From a virus, in IMG/VR virus record IMGVR_UViG_3300036944_001066, positions 1 through 64,000 of that record: 64,000 nt of DNA. One strand, written 5' to 3'. Every line of letters begins with the position of its first letter. The stretch's first letter is position 1. The position numbers were made by a program, and so were the translations under genes. This document shows, one piece after another, positions 32,579 to 40,404 of the stretch. The notes beneath the pieces were generated by a model. That model made no database searches, was not told the DNA's origin, and saw only the letters and a list, made by a program, of their open reading frames with translations.

Positions 32579-33381
32579 TCCTCCGCCCCTTTTTGGACGA
32601 CAAGCTGAGGGCCGCTGCTGGCAAGCGCGTCATATGCCAAGGCGCGCTCGGCGGCTGCGCGTTTGCGCACGTTGATGACGATCAGCACCAGGACGAGGAT
32701 TGCCGCAACACCGCCCATCACCGCGATGGCCGTGTAATAGTCAAAGTCGCTCACAGTCGTCGGCGACGAGGCGGCGACCGCAGAACCGGAGCCGCTACCA
32801 GCAGCGCCGGCGGCAGTAATCTTTTCGGTTCCTGCGGCATTGTTCTTCGCATGGGTCGCGTCAACGGCATGCGCCGCGGCTTCCGTGCGGATCACGGTCG
32901 GCGTGGCGCCCATGGCGGCCATAGCCATTGCCACGCCGCGCACCTCGATGTCAGCAACGCGACGGCCCCAGCCTTTACCGAACGTTTTCCAGATCTTCAG
33001 GGATTGCATGAAGGACAGGCGGGCGCGGCAGATCTTGCGCACCGTCTCGGAATGATCGTTGGAGCCCATAGCGGCCCAAAGCCATTTCTTGCCGCGGGAA
33101 ACGCCCGAATTGACCGACGCATCATAAACGGCAAGATCGACGCCCGGGAACAGGTTCGGCGCACCGCATGCTTCCCAAAATTCGCTGCGATAAAAGGTGA
33201 GCGCTTGCGCTTTGGTAACATTGCGCACCGGGGAAAGCTTCATCCCCATTTTGCGCTGATACTCGTGCCAGCGCACTTCGGTAATGCCGTACATCGTCTT
33301 GCCACCGGGGTCGGCGGGATGGTCGCTCCATCCGCCCTCCCATTTGGAGGTGATCGGGTGGCACACTGGAAAACGGTCCAT
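32575..33381 (-). CDS. Endolysin, GH108 type, with C-terminal membrane anchor
   Basis: 268 residues from ATG 33381. The GH108 (ZliS/secretion-activating) muramidase signature has catalytic E15 in SKWEGGWSDHPADPGG, then TMYGIT and FWEACGAPNLFPGVDLAVYDASVNSG. An Ala/Gly/Ser linker leads to a membrane span at about 213-234 (AVMGGVAAILVLVLIVINV) and a cytoplasmic-looking Arg-rich tail. Transcribed from the late leader at 33407-33436. Confidence 0.9.
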   Translation of the reverse strand: MDRFPVCHPITSKWEGGWSDHPADPGGKTMYGITEVRWHEYQRKMGMKLSPVRNVTKAQALTFYRSEFWEACGAPNLFPGVDLAVYDASVNSGVSRGKKWLWAAMGSNDHSETVRKICRARLSFMQSLKIWKTFGKGWGRRVADIEVRGVAMAMAAMGATPTVIRTEAAAHAVDATHAKNNAAGTEKITAAGAAGSGSGSAVAASSPTTVSDFDYYTAIAVMGGVAAILVLVLIVINVRKRAAAERALAYDALASSGPQLVVQKGAEE

Positions 33382-33436
33382 GACGGCGGGGCTCCTTGGT
33401 GAACCCGCACGTCCTGCGCAGCAATGTTTTTCATTA
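33382..33436 (-). promoter_or_regulatory. Late promoter and switch-like leader, copy 1 (endolysin)
   Basis: Minus strand: -35-like TTGTTG, 17-bp spacer, -10-like TAATGA (33431-33436). Then hairpin 1, GCGC-AGGAC-GTGC (33407-33419), starts about 11 nt further on. Alternative hairpin 2 pairs GCGGG with CCCGC across the Shine-Dalgarno AAGGAG and re-uses the last two bases of hairpin 1. Start codon at 33381. Confidence 0.75.
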
Positions 33437-33450
33437 CCACGCACCGTGTA

Positions 33451-33528
33451 TTGCAACAATCCCGCAAGAAAGGTAATAAGGAAAGAGTAGGCGCAGGACG
33501 TGCTAATTTTCCATCAGGAGTTAGCACC
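33451..33528 (+). promoter_or_regulatory. Late promoter and switch-like leader, copy 2 (major capsid)
   Basis: TTGCAA (33451-33456), 17 bp, TAATAA (33474-33479). Hairpin 1, GCGC-AGGAC-GTGC, is at 33491-33503. Hairpin 2 pairs GTGCTAA (33500-33506) with TTAGCAC (33521-33527), a perfect 7-bp stem holding the Shine-Dalgarno AGGAG (33516-33520) in its loop and abutting ATG 33529. GTGC 33500-33503 is shared by both hairpins, so only one can form. Back to back with copy 1. Confidence 0.8.
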
Positions 33529-34626
33529 ATGCCCACAATTGTACCTTTCGGCGATCCGAAGGCACAGAAGAAGTGGTCCGGCCAGTTGATGGTCGCCACC
33601 ATCCAGCAGTCCTACTGGGATCGCCGCTTCATCGGCGAATCCGATGAGAACTGCATCCAGAAGCTCACCGACCTCGAAAGCGCCGCCGGCGACAAGATCA
33701 CTTACGATCTGTCCGTCCAGTTGCGCAACAAGCCGACCTACGGCGACAACCGCATGGACGGTTCGGAAGAGGCGCTGAAGTTTTTCACCGACGAAGTGAA
33801 CATCGACCAGATGCGTAAGCCGGTTTCGGCTGGCGGCAAGATGTCGCAGAAGCGCACCGCGCACAATCTGCGCATGATCGGCAAGAAGCGCCTCGCCGAT
33901 TACTGGTCTGCCTTCATGGACCAGATGCTGTTCATCTACCTGTCGGGTGCGCGCGGCATCAACCAGAACTTCATCGAAGACACGGCATGGACCGGCCACG
34001 CGGCCAACCCCATCCAGGCGCCGTCGAGCGACCACATCCTTTACGGTGGCGATGCCACCAGCAAGGCGACGATCGACAGCTCGGACAAGATGTCCCGCAA
34101 CCTGGTTGAACGTGCCGCCGTCGCCGCGACCATGATGGCCGCCACCGACCCCCGCAACGCTCGCCTCCTGCCGCTGAACATCAACGGCGAGAAGCATTAC
34201 GTCTGCATTATGTCGACCTTCCAGGAACATGACCTGCGCACGTCCGATACCGCCGGCTGGCTGGAAATCCAGAAAGCGGCGGCGGCGGCCGAAGGCAAGT
34301 CCAATCCGATCTTCAAGGGCGGGCTGGGCATGATCAACAACGTAGTGCTCCACAGCCATGAAGACGCGATCCGCTTCAGCGACTACGGCGCAAGCTCCAA
34401 CGCTCCGGCGGCCCGCGCGCTGTTCCTCGGCCGTCAGGCTGGCGTCATCGCATTCGGCGCCGTTGGCGGTTTCCGCTTCCAGTGGACCGAAGAAACCAAG
34501 GACCATGGCAACGAGCACGTCATTGCCGGCGGTCTGATGGTCGGCGCCAAGAAGGCCCGGTTCAACAACCGTGACTTCGGCGTCATGGCCCTCGACACCT
34601 ACGCCAAGGATCCGAACGCGGCTTAA
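33529..34626 (+). CDS. Major capsid protein, N4 gp56-like
   Basis: 365 residues from ATG 33529. Family blocks: GDPKAQKKWSGQLMVATIQQSYWDRRF, GDKITYDLSVQLRNKPTYGDNRMDGSEE, QMRKPVSAGGKMSQKRTAHNLR and the C-terminal GRQAGVIAFGA. It forms the HK97-fold capsid shell. Highly expressed late gene with the strongest leader of the set. It lies 29 kb from portal and terminase and on the other strand. Confidence 0.92.
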   Translation: MPTIVPFGDPKAQKKWSGQLMVATIQQSYWDRRFIGESDENCIQKLTDLESAAGDKITYDLSVQLRNKPTYGDNRMDGSEEALKFFTDEVNIDQMRKPVSAGGKMSQKRTAHNLRMIGKKRLADYWSAFMDQMLFIYLSGARGINQNFIEDTAWTGHAANPIQAPSSDHILYGGDATSKATIDSSDKMSRNLVERAAVAATMMAATDPRNARLLPLNINGEKHYVCIMSTFQEHDLRTSDTAGWLEIQKAAAAAEGKSNPIFKGGLGMINNVVLHSHEDAIRFSDYGASSNAPAARALFLGRQAGVIAFGAVGGFRFQWTEETKDHGNEHVIAGGLMVGAKKARFNNRDFGVMALDTYAKDPNAA

Positions 34627-34665
34627 TCGCCGCGCTCGCCCTCGATCCAATCGGAGAACCTGGCA

Positions 34666-35127
34666 ATGACCATCTTTCAGAGCAAATACGCAATCGGGCA
34701 GCTGGCCACGCCCTATCCTTCGTCGGCTGGCGCCGTCACCGGCAAGCGCTACACCTATGCTGTCGCGGCCGCTCCCGGCGTCGGCGACATCATCGAGCTT
34801 GCCCCCATCCCGCCCGAATGCCGCATCCTCGACCTGATCCTGACGGCGACGGACATGGATACCAACGACTCCCCCGCCATCGTCTTCGATGTCGGCGTCA
34901 TGAGCGGCGAATGGCAGGATGAATCCCAGTCCCGCACCTGCGGCGCTGAATTCTACTCGGCTTCCACGCTCGCCCAGGCTGGCGGCATGGCCCGCCCTAC
35001 TCTGCGCGGTGCGTTCGAAGTGGCGCCCTCCGGCGTCTATCGTTCGATCGGCATCAAGATCACCACCGCCGCGGCAACGTTCGCGGCCGGCACGTTCGGT
35101 CTGACGGTTCTCTTCGCCACCGACTGA
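34666..35127 (+). CDS. Head protein after capsid (decoration/stabilisation type), 153 aa
   Basis: Beta-rich protein without Lys-rich segments (KRYTYAVAAAPGVGDIIELAPIPPECRILDLIL, PAIVFDVGVMSGEWQDE, SGVYRSIGIKITTAAATF). It directly follows the capsid gene and precedes a terminator, a position often held by decoration proteins. Assignment by context. Confidence 0.65.
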   Translation: MTIFQSKYAIGQLATPYPSSAGAVTGKRYTYAVAAAPGVGDIIELAPIPPECRILDLILTATDMDTNDSPAIVFDVGVMSGEWQDESQSRTCGAEFYSASTLAQAGGMARPTLRGAFEVAPSGVYRSIGIKITTAAATFAAGTFGLTVLFATD

Positions 35128-35159
35128 CGCGCCCCCGCAAGCAGTGATGTTTCAACAAG

Positions 35160-35184
35160 GGGGCGTTTTCATGCGCCCCTTTTT
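35160..35184 (+). terminator. Rho-independent terminator inside the structural operon
   Basis: GGGGCG (35160-35165) and CGCCCC (35174-35179) with a T run after. It would set a high capsid-to-tail transcript ratio by partial termination. An overlapping alternative stem uses CGCCCCC at 35140 with the same G run. Confidence 0.85.
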
Positions 35185-35201
35185 CCTATGAGAGGTTCAA
35201 C

Positions 35202-35588
35202 ATGCCGCTGATCGAATGCAAGCTCGGCCCCACGACGCAGCACGTCGCAGGCACACCCTACACCTTCGAATATGACGAGCACCGCCGGGCCGTGGCAGAG
35301 GTTCACAACCTCGTGCATGTCCAGTGCTTCCTCTCGGTGGAGCACTATCAGGAAGCCCCCGCAACGCCGGCACCGGCGCCCGTGTCTCCCGACGACATCA
35401 CCGAACTGCCGTGGTTGCCACGCGCCGGCCTGATCCTTGGCCTTGGCGAAGATGCGGCAGCGTCTGAAGAAGATGGCGAAGGCGCTGGCTCACAGGACGA
35501 TTCCGCGCCGGACGATGAAGCCGCCCCCGCAACGCCGGCACCGGCCGCCAAGCCTGCGCGCAAGCCGCGGAGCAAAAAGGCCTCCTGA
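35202..35588 (+). CDS. Structural hypothetical protein with low-complexity tail, 128 aa
   Basis: The first 55 residues are a small folded domain (LIECKLGPTTQHVAGTPYTFEYDEHRRAVAEV). The rest is Ala/Pro/Glu linker and a Lys/Ala tail (KPARKPRSKKAS). Its stop overlaps the start of the adaptor gene. Probably a minor head protein. Confidence 0.6.
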   Translation: MPLIECKLGPTTQHVAGTPYTFEYDEHRRAVAEVHNLVHVQCFLSVEHYQEAPATPAPAPVSPDDITELPWLPRAGLILGLGEDAAASEEDGEGAGSQDDSAPDDEAAPATPAPAAKPARKPRSKKAS

Positions 35589-36289
35589 TGCTTTCCGCAA
35601 AGACCATCATCGATCGCGCCGGCACGTTGCTCCTCGACGAAGACTACGTTCGATGGACCGTGCCGGAACTGGCCGGATGGATTGAGGAAGGCATTTCTAC
35701 CATTGTCCTCGTCAAGCCGTCGGCGTCGAGCGGCGCGTTGCAGCTGGATCTCGTATCCGGCACGCGCCAATCCCTGCCCGATGACGAGCATGTCCTTCTG
35801 ATTCTTGACATCCCCCGCAACGTGAATCGTGTCAGTCACGCACCAGGTCGCGCGGTCAAACCTGTGTCGCGCGATAGCCTCGACGCCACGCAACCGGATT
35901 GGCACGATGGAACGAAGGTGCCGTTCAAGTCTGCGGTTCGCCACTTCGTCTATGACGAAGCAATCCCCCGTCTCTTTTACGTCTATCCGGGCAATGACGG
36001 AACAGGATCTGTTGAGGCGCACGTTTCCATCCTGCCGCCTGCCATTTCGACGCTGATAGCTGGTGGCGCTGACGTCGGGCTGCCTGCCACGTGGGATGTG
36101 GACGTTGGAATTGGCGAGGAATACCAGTCTGCCCTGCTCGACTACGTCATGTACCGCGCCTTCAGTAAAGAAGAGCCGGCCGCAGCGCCGGGCCGCTCGA
36201 ATGCATTCTATCAGTCGTTTGCGACAGCACTCGGCATCAAGACGCAGGTCGAAGCCGCGCAGGCGCCCCGCGCCAACAGGAGCAAGTAA
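35588..36289 (+). CDS. DUF6682 head-to-tail adaptor protein
   Basis: 233 residues. Family blocks: IIDRAGTLLLDEDYVRWTVPELAGWIEEGISTIVLVKP, GTRQSLPDDEH, DATQPDWH and HFVYDEAIPRLFYVYP. In podophages this family occupies the adaptor (gp4/gp6-like) slot under the portal. Order capsid-adaptor-connector supports it. Confidence 0.82.
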   Translation: MLSAKTIIDRAGTLLLDEDYVRWTVPELAGWIEEGISTIVLVKPSASSGALQLDLVSGTRQSLPDDEHVLLILDIPRNVNRVSHAPGRAVKPVSRDSLDATQPDWHDGTKVPFKSAVRHFVYDEAIPRLFYVYPGNDGTGSVEAHVSILPPAISTLIAGGADVGLPATWDVDVGIGEEYQSALLDYVMYRAFSKEEPAAAPGRSNAFYQSFATALGIKTQVEAAQAPRANRSK

Positions 36290-36292
36290 CCA

Positions 36293-36919
36293 ATGGTGGA
36301 CATGGTCGACATCGACGACTTTCTTCCAGAGGTGCTGCAGTACGCGCCCGGCGTCTCCGATCCGGTCGCCTTTCGCCATATCATCGCGGTGGCGCGCGAA
36401 CTGTGCGAGCGCTGCAAGATCTGGCGCGAGACGGTGACGATCACCATCACCGCGCCAAGCGGACAGGGCCTATCTGTCATCGACAATGCCGAAATTGACA
36501 CGATCGAGCATGCGACCATCGACGGGAACCCGCTTGAACCTGTCACAGTGCCTTGGCTTGATGCGAAATACCCCACATGGCAGACATCGACCGATGAGGG
36601 CGTGGCCAAGTACATCACGCAGACGGAAGAAGACACCATGGCGGTCTATCCCCGTCAGTTTGCTGACGTGTCCGTCCGCCTGATCTTAAAACCTGCCCGG
36701 AACGTCACCGAACTGCCTGCCCTGCTGCTGCGGTCCTATGCCGAAGAAATCGGTCGCGGCGCGGCTGCACGCCTTCTTGCGCTCCCCACGGATGCTGCAA
36801 ACCCGCAACTGGCGCTCGACCACCGCGCATGGTTCCAAGCCCGGCTCGGCGAGCTTTCCGTCAAAGTCACACGCGGACAGCAAAACGCGCCGCTGCGCAC
36901 AAAAATGAGGGACTTCTGA
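36293..36919 (+). CDS. Head-tail connector protein, 208 aa
   Basis: MVDIDDFLPEVLQYAPGVSDPVAFRHIIAVARELCERCKIWRE is typical of phage connector proteins following DUF6682. The C-terminal half is helical (LRSYAEEIGRGAAARLLALP). Its stop overlaps the next ATG. Confidence 0.72.
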   Translation: MVDMVDIDDFLPEVLQYAPGVSDPVAFRHIIAVARELCERCKIWRETVTITITAPSGQGLSVIDNAEIDTIEHATIDGNPLEPVTVPWLDAKYPTWQTSTDEGVAKYITQTEEDTMAVYPRQFADVSVRLILKPARNVTELPALLLRSYAEEIGRGAAARLLALPTDAANPQLALDHRAWFQARLGELSVKVTRGQQNAPLRTKMRDF

Positions 36920-37656
36920 TGGCCGTCAAGCTCGCGAACAACGCCACCAGCACACTGGCCGCACCGATAACCGACACGGGTACCGTTGTTACCGTCCAGA
37001 TCGGCGATGCCGCCAAGTTCCCGGCATTGGGCGCTGGCGAGTGGTTCCCGCTTTCTGTGGTGGATAGCTCGCTCAATCGCGAAATCATGATGGTCACGGC
37101 AATCAGTGGCGCGAGCCTCACTGTTACCCGCGCGCAAGAGGGCACGATTGCTCTCAGTTTCGCGGCCGGTTCCAAATGCGAATTGCGGGCGACGGCGGTG
37201 GTCTTTACGTCGCTGACAACGATGATCTCCGACCTTCTCACGGACCTGCAAGCGCTCGAAACATCAACGACCGAAGCCCTTGCCGGCAAAGCCGCCAGTT
37301 CGCACACGCATCCGACCTCGCAAGTCACTGGATTGGATGCAGCCCTTGCCGGCAAAGCCGCCAGTTCGCACACGCATCCGACCTCGCAAGTCACTGGATT
37401 GGATGCAGCCCTAGCAAGTAAGCAGGACGCTGCGGCTTTGCCTTGGGCAATCGGTTCCATTGGAACTGGCGGCCCCGGGACATATGCGTTTGCAGCCTAT
37501 ACCGGCAGCGATGCGCCTCCTGGCTTGTATGTCGGCGGTGGTAGCCTTCACTGGGGCGACCGTAACGGCTACGGAGGAGCGATTGGATACGGGACGTGGG
37601 CTTGCGCCGGGCAAGCCGCGATCGGGCAAACTACGCTATGGAAAAGGGTTTCGTGA
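36919..37656 (+). CDS. Tail fibre-like protein with tandem repeats, 245 aa
   Basis: The N-terminal beta domain (TGTVVTVQIGDAAKFPALGAGEWFPL), a helix, then two identical 22-residue repeats of the ALAGKAASSHTHPTSQVTGL type common in phage fibres, then a Gly-rich C-terminal knob. Start ATG overlaps the connector stop. Trimeric fibre or appendage is likely. Confidence 0.75.
   Translation: MAVKLANNATSTLAAPITDTGTVVTVQIGDAAKFPALGAGEWFPLSVVDSSLNREIMMVTAISGASLTVTRAQEGTIALSFAAGSKCELRATAVVFTSLTTMISDLLTDLQALETSTTEALAGKAASSHTHPTSQVTGLDAALAGKAASSHTHPTSQVTGLDAALASKQDAAALPWAIGSIGTGGPGTYAFAAYTGSDAPPGLYVGGGSLHWGDRNGYGGAIGYGTWACAGQAAIGQTTLWKRVS
37275..37406 (+). repeat. 66-bp exact tandem repeat (two copies)
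   Basis: Two identical 66-bp units plus the first bases of a third. They encode the 22-residue fibre repeat. Exact DNA identity means the duplication is recent or maintained, and copy number could change by slippage. Confidence 0.9.
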
Positions 37657-37907
37657 TGGCGATTAATGATGCGCTTATCAAATATCGCAATGCTCGCTGG
37701 GCGACCGCTGATCACGCCACGATTTATGCGGAGATATTCTTGGATAAGGCAGTAAATCCTGCATGGGAAGCCTTGCACGGGCAGTGGGTTCCTTTCGGCG
37801 CATCGCCGCTCGACCCCGAGGGGTATGGCCGCGCTCTTTTCGCCCGCATTGTCGCCGAAGGCGATATCGCCCCTTATGTTCCTCCTGTGACAGGATCAGA
37901 GGGCTGA
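37656..37907 (+). CDS. Small fibre-associated protein, 83 aa
   Basis: ATG 37656 overlaps the fibre stop (TGATG). Sequence: AINDALIKYRNARWATADHATIYAEIFLDKA, Pro-rich end. Possibly a fibre chaperone or minor tail protein; no family recognised. Confidence 0.6.
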   Translation: MAINDALIKYRNARWATADHATIYAEIFLDKAVNPAWEALHGQWVPFGASPLDPEGYGRALFARIVAEGDIAPYVPPVTGSEG

Positions 37908-37908
37908 T

Positions 37909-39651
37909 ATGGCGGTCATCAAGGTTGCCGCATTTGCCGGTGAAAAGCCGCAGATCACATCTCGGCTTCTGCCCGAGACTGCGGCCAAGACTGCATCGAA
38001 CGTACGCTTGAATGACGGCGCGTTGACGCCGACGCACCAAGCGCTCGACGTCGGTGGAGATGCGGCAAGCCTTGCGACCAAAACAATCTACCTGCACGCA
38101 GACACATGGCTTTCATGGGACACAGAGGTTTGGGCGTCACCTGGTCCGGTGGCGCAAGACCGACTTTACTACACCGGCGACGGCGCACCAAAGATGCGGG
38201 CTTCCGGCACGGTCTACCCGCTCGCCCTCCCCCGCCCTTCCGTCGCTTTGACCGCTACCCCGTCAGGATCTGGCACCGGCGACGTCCAAAGCCGCACCTA
38301 TGCCTATACCTATGTCACCAGCTTTGGCGAGGAATCCGCGCCTTCGCCGGTTTCCGCAATTATCAACTGGCAACCGGGCCAGACCGTCAGCCTTTCCGGA
38401 TTCGTGTTACCTGCTTCTGGCCGTGGGGTCACGCTGCAGCGCATTTACCGCTCGCAGACCGGTTCCGGCGGCACTTACCTCTACCTGATCGCTGAGCGGG
38501 CTGTGGCCAACACCGACTATGTCGACAGTGTCGCCGTCGATGGTTTCCAGGAGGCGTTGCCAAGCGCAGACTGGAACGAACCACCGGACGATCTGCAAGG
38601 GCTCATCTCGATGCCGAATGGCATGATGGCGGCCTTCAGCGGACGCCGCGTGTATTTCTGTGAGCCCTATCGTCCGCACGCATGGCCCGAGAAATACGCC
38701 ATGACGGTCGCGAGCGACATTGTCGGCCTTGGCGCTATTGGGTCCAGCCTCGTTGTAATGACGAAGGGCAACCCTCATCTGATGAGCGGGTCAAGTCCGG
38801 ACACGATGCAGGCCGTGAAGCTCGAGGCGACATATCCGTGCATCAATTCGCGCGGCATCGTCGATCTCGGGTTCGCGATCGTCTACCCCTCCGAACTTGG
38901 CTTGGTTGCCGTGCGCGGCGATGGCTCGATCGGCATTGCGTCGGAAGAGCTGTTCGGTCGCGATGAGTGGCTGGCGCTGTCCCCACAGACCGCGATCGCC
39001 GGCCGGCACATGGATCGCTATGTGCTTTTCTACGACACCGTTCTTGAAGATGATTCCCGGGGTTCCGGCGCGCTGCTGATCAACATCAACGCTGCGCAGT
39101 TTCTTGTCAGATCTGCCGAGACGGCAAGTGCCGTGCATATCCCGGCGGATGGCTCGGCGCTGTATTTCACCCGGCCGGATGATGTCAATATTCGCCGCTT
39201 CGATGCACCCGACGGCTCGCCTGAAACCTATTACTGGCGGTCAAAAGAGTTCTGGTTCACCGTGCCGCAGAATTTTGGCGCTGTGCTTGTCGATCTTGGC
39301 AATGGCATAAGCCTACAATCGGGGGCCGCGATCGAGACCGAACGGGATGCGATCATCGCCGCGAATGAGGCGATAATCCTGGGCGACACGGGGGGAGACC
39401 TCGGCGGCGCTGCGCTGAATGTGTATCCCGTGAATGGCGACGCCCTGCTGGGCTTCCCGATCTATGACGAGGTGACCGTCAACATCTATGCCGACAAGGT
39501 GCTGTTCCACACGCTCACCAACATCAACCAGGTGCGCCGTCTGCCGGCAGGCAAAAAGGCGCGCGTGTGGGAATTTGACGTCAGCGCCAACATCCAAGTG
39601 ACGCAGGTGATCATGGCAGGCACGGTGGACGAGTTGAGGAGCACGCAATGA
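37909..39651 (+). CDS. Large tail hub / tail tube-like protein, 580 aa
   Basis: Beta-propeller-like composition. Residues 110-190 resemble a fibronectin-like insert (SRTYAYTYVTSFGEESAPSPVS). Other blocks: DLQGLISMPNGMMAAFSGRRVYFCEPYRPHAWPEKYA and FAIVYPSELGLVAVRGDGSIG. These are common in podophage tail hub or stabilisation proteins. Sits where a tail-needle or nozzle gene is expected. Confidence 0.72.
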   Translation: MAVIKVAAFAGEKPQITSRLLPETAAKTASNVRLNDGALTPTHQALDVGGDAASLATKTIYLHADTWLSWDTEVWASPGPVAQDRLYYTGDGAPKMRASGTVYPLALPRPSVALTATPSGSGTGDVQSRTYAYTYVTSFGEESAPSPVSAIINWQPGQTVSLSGFVLPASGRGVTLQRIYRSQTGSGGTYLYLIAERAVANTDYVDSVAVDGFQEALPSADWNEPPDDLQGLISMPNGMMAAFSGRRVYFCEPYRPHAWPEKYAMTVASDIVGLGAIGSSLVVMTKGNPHLMSGSSPDTMQAVKLEATYPCINSRGIVDLGFAIVYPSELGLVAVRGDGSIGIASEELFGRDEWLALSPQTAIAGRHMDRYVLFYDTVLEDDSRGSGALLININAAQFLVRSAETASAVHIPADGSALYFTRPDDVNIRRFDAPDGSPETYYWRSKEFWFTVPQNFGAVLVDLGNGISLQSGAAIETERDAIIAANEAIILGDTGGDLGGAALNVYPVNGDALLGFPIYDEVTVNIYADKVLFHTLTNINQVRRLPAGKKARVWEFDVSANIQVTQVIMAGTVDELRSTQ

Positions 39652-39905
39652 CCACGACACGGTATGAAGAACAGTCGCTGAAGGAGAAGATTGAAACGCT
39701 GGACGGATCTCGCTCCAAAGACAGACAGCGCGCAGCGGTGCGCATCACGGATCTGTCCGAGCTTATGCGCCTCTCAACGGTCCGCTCCTCTGATGTCACA
39801 TCGGCACCGACGGCAGCGGAATACAATAAGCTGCGCGCTGACGTGCTTGAACTGAACAACCGGCTGCAAGCGGTCATCCTTGACCTGCAGGAGCGCCTGC
39901 GTTGA
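39648..39905 (+). CDS. Coiled-coil tail-region protein, 85 aa
   Basis: Charged helical protein (EEQSLKEKIETLDGSRSKDRQRAAVRITDLSELMRL) with a C-terminal coil (LRADVLELNNRLQAVILDLQERL). ATGA overlap with the hub gene. Role unknown. Confidence 0.7.
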   Translation: MTTTRYEEQSLKEKIETLDGSRSKDRQRAAVRITDLSELMRLSTVRSSDVTSAPTAAEYNKLRADVLELNNRLQAVILDLQERLR

Positions 39906-40354
39906 AGTCCGTCATTTACCAGCCGGTAGACACTATGATCGAATGGGCAGTGAAGCGATGCGGCGGCTTCCCTTTCCGGGATGATGCAACCGCGATCGGA
40001 ACAACGGACGCCGGCCAGTTGGCCGGCGTTGTCGTGTTTGACAATTTCTCACCCGGTGGGTGTTACATCAGCGTGGCGTCCGATGGGTCGCGGCGCTGGC
40101 TGAATCGTGAATTTTTGATCCGTGCAAGCGCCTACCCATTCATCCAGTTGAACCAACGCCGCATCACTGGCCTGATTTCCGCGCATAACAGCGACAGCAT
40201 CGCGTTCTGCAAATCCTGCGGGTTCCAATTTGAAGGCACGATGCGGCAGGGCGGCGTCTTTGGCGAAGATCTCCTGCTTTTCGGCTTGCTCAAAGAGGAA
40301 TGCCGATGGCTTCCGAATAGGATGGCTGGAAAGCATAACCCGGCTGGGCTATAG
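39902..40354 (+). CDS. GNAT-like N-acetyltransferase
   Basis: 150 residues, TTG start overlapping the previous stop (TTGA). The GNAT fold is suggested by GQLAGVVVFDNF (strand 4), ASAYPFIQLNQRRITGLISAHNSDSIAFCKSCGFQFEGTMR (acetyl-CoA region and the typical 'GFxxEG' block). Phage structural operons often carry such genes; they may modify a virion or host protein. Confidence 0.72.
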   Translation: MKSVIYQPVDTMIEWAVKRCGGFPFRDDATAIGTTDAGQLAGVVVFDNFSPGGCYISVASDGSRRWLNREFLIRASAYPFIQLNQRRITGLISAHNSDSIAFCKSCGFQFEGTMRQGGVFGEDLLLFGLLKEECRWLPNRMAGKHNPAGL

Positions 40355-40404
40355 TGCCATCGTCGCGCAGGACGTGCGGCCTCTCCTTTTCATGAGGCCA
40401 CACA
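40350..40404 (+). promoter_or_regulatory. Late promoter and switch-like leader, copy 3
   Basis: -10-like TATAGT (40350-40355). Hairpin 1, GCGC-AGGAC-GTGC, is at 40365-40377 and extends to 5 bp with flanking C and G. Hairpin 2 pairs GGCCTC (40378-40383) with GAGGCC (40394-40399), burying the Shine-Dalgarno GAGG. GTG (40374-40376) can pair further with CAC (40401-40403) across one C-A mismatch, competing with hairpin 1. ATG 40405 follows. Confidence 0.75.
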
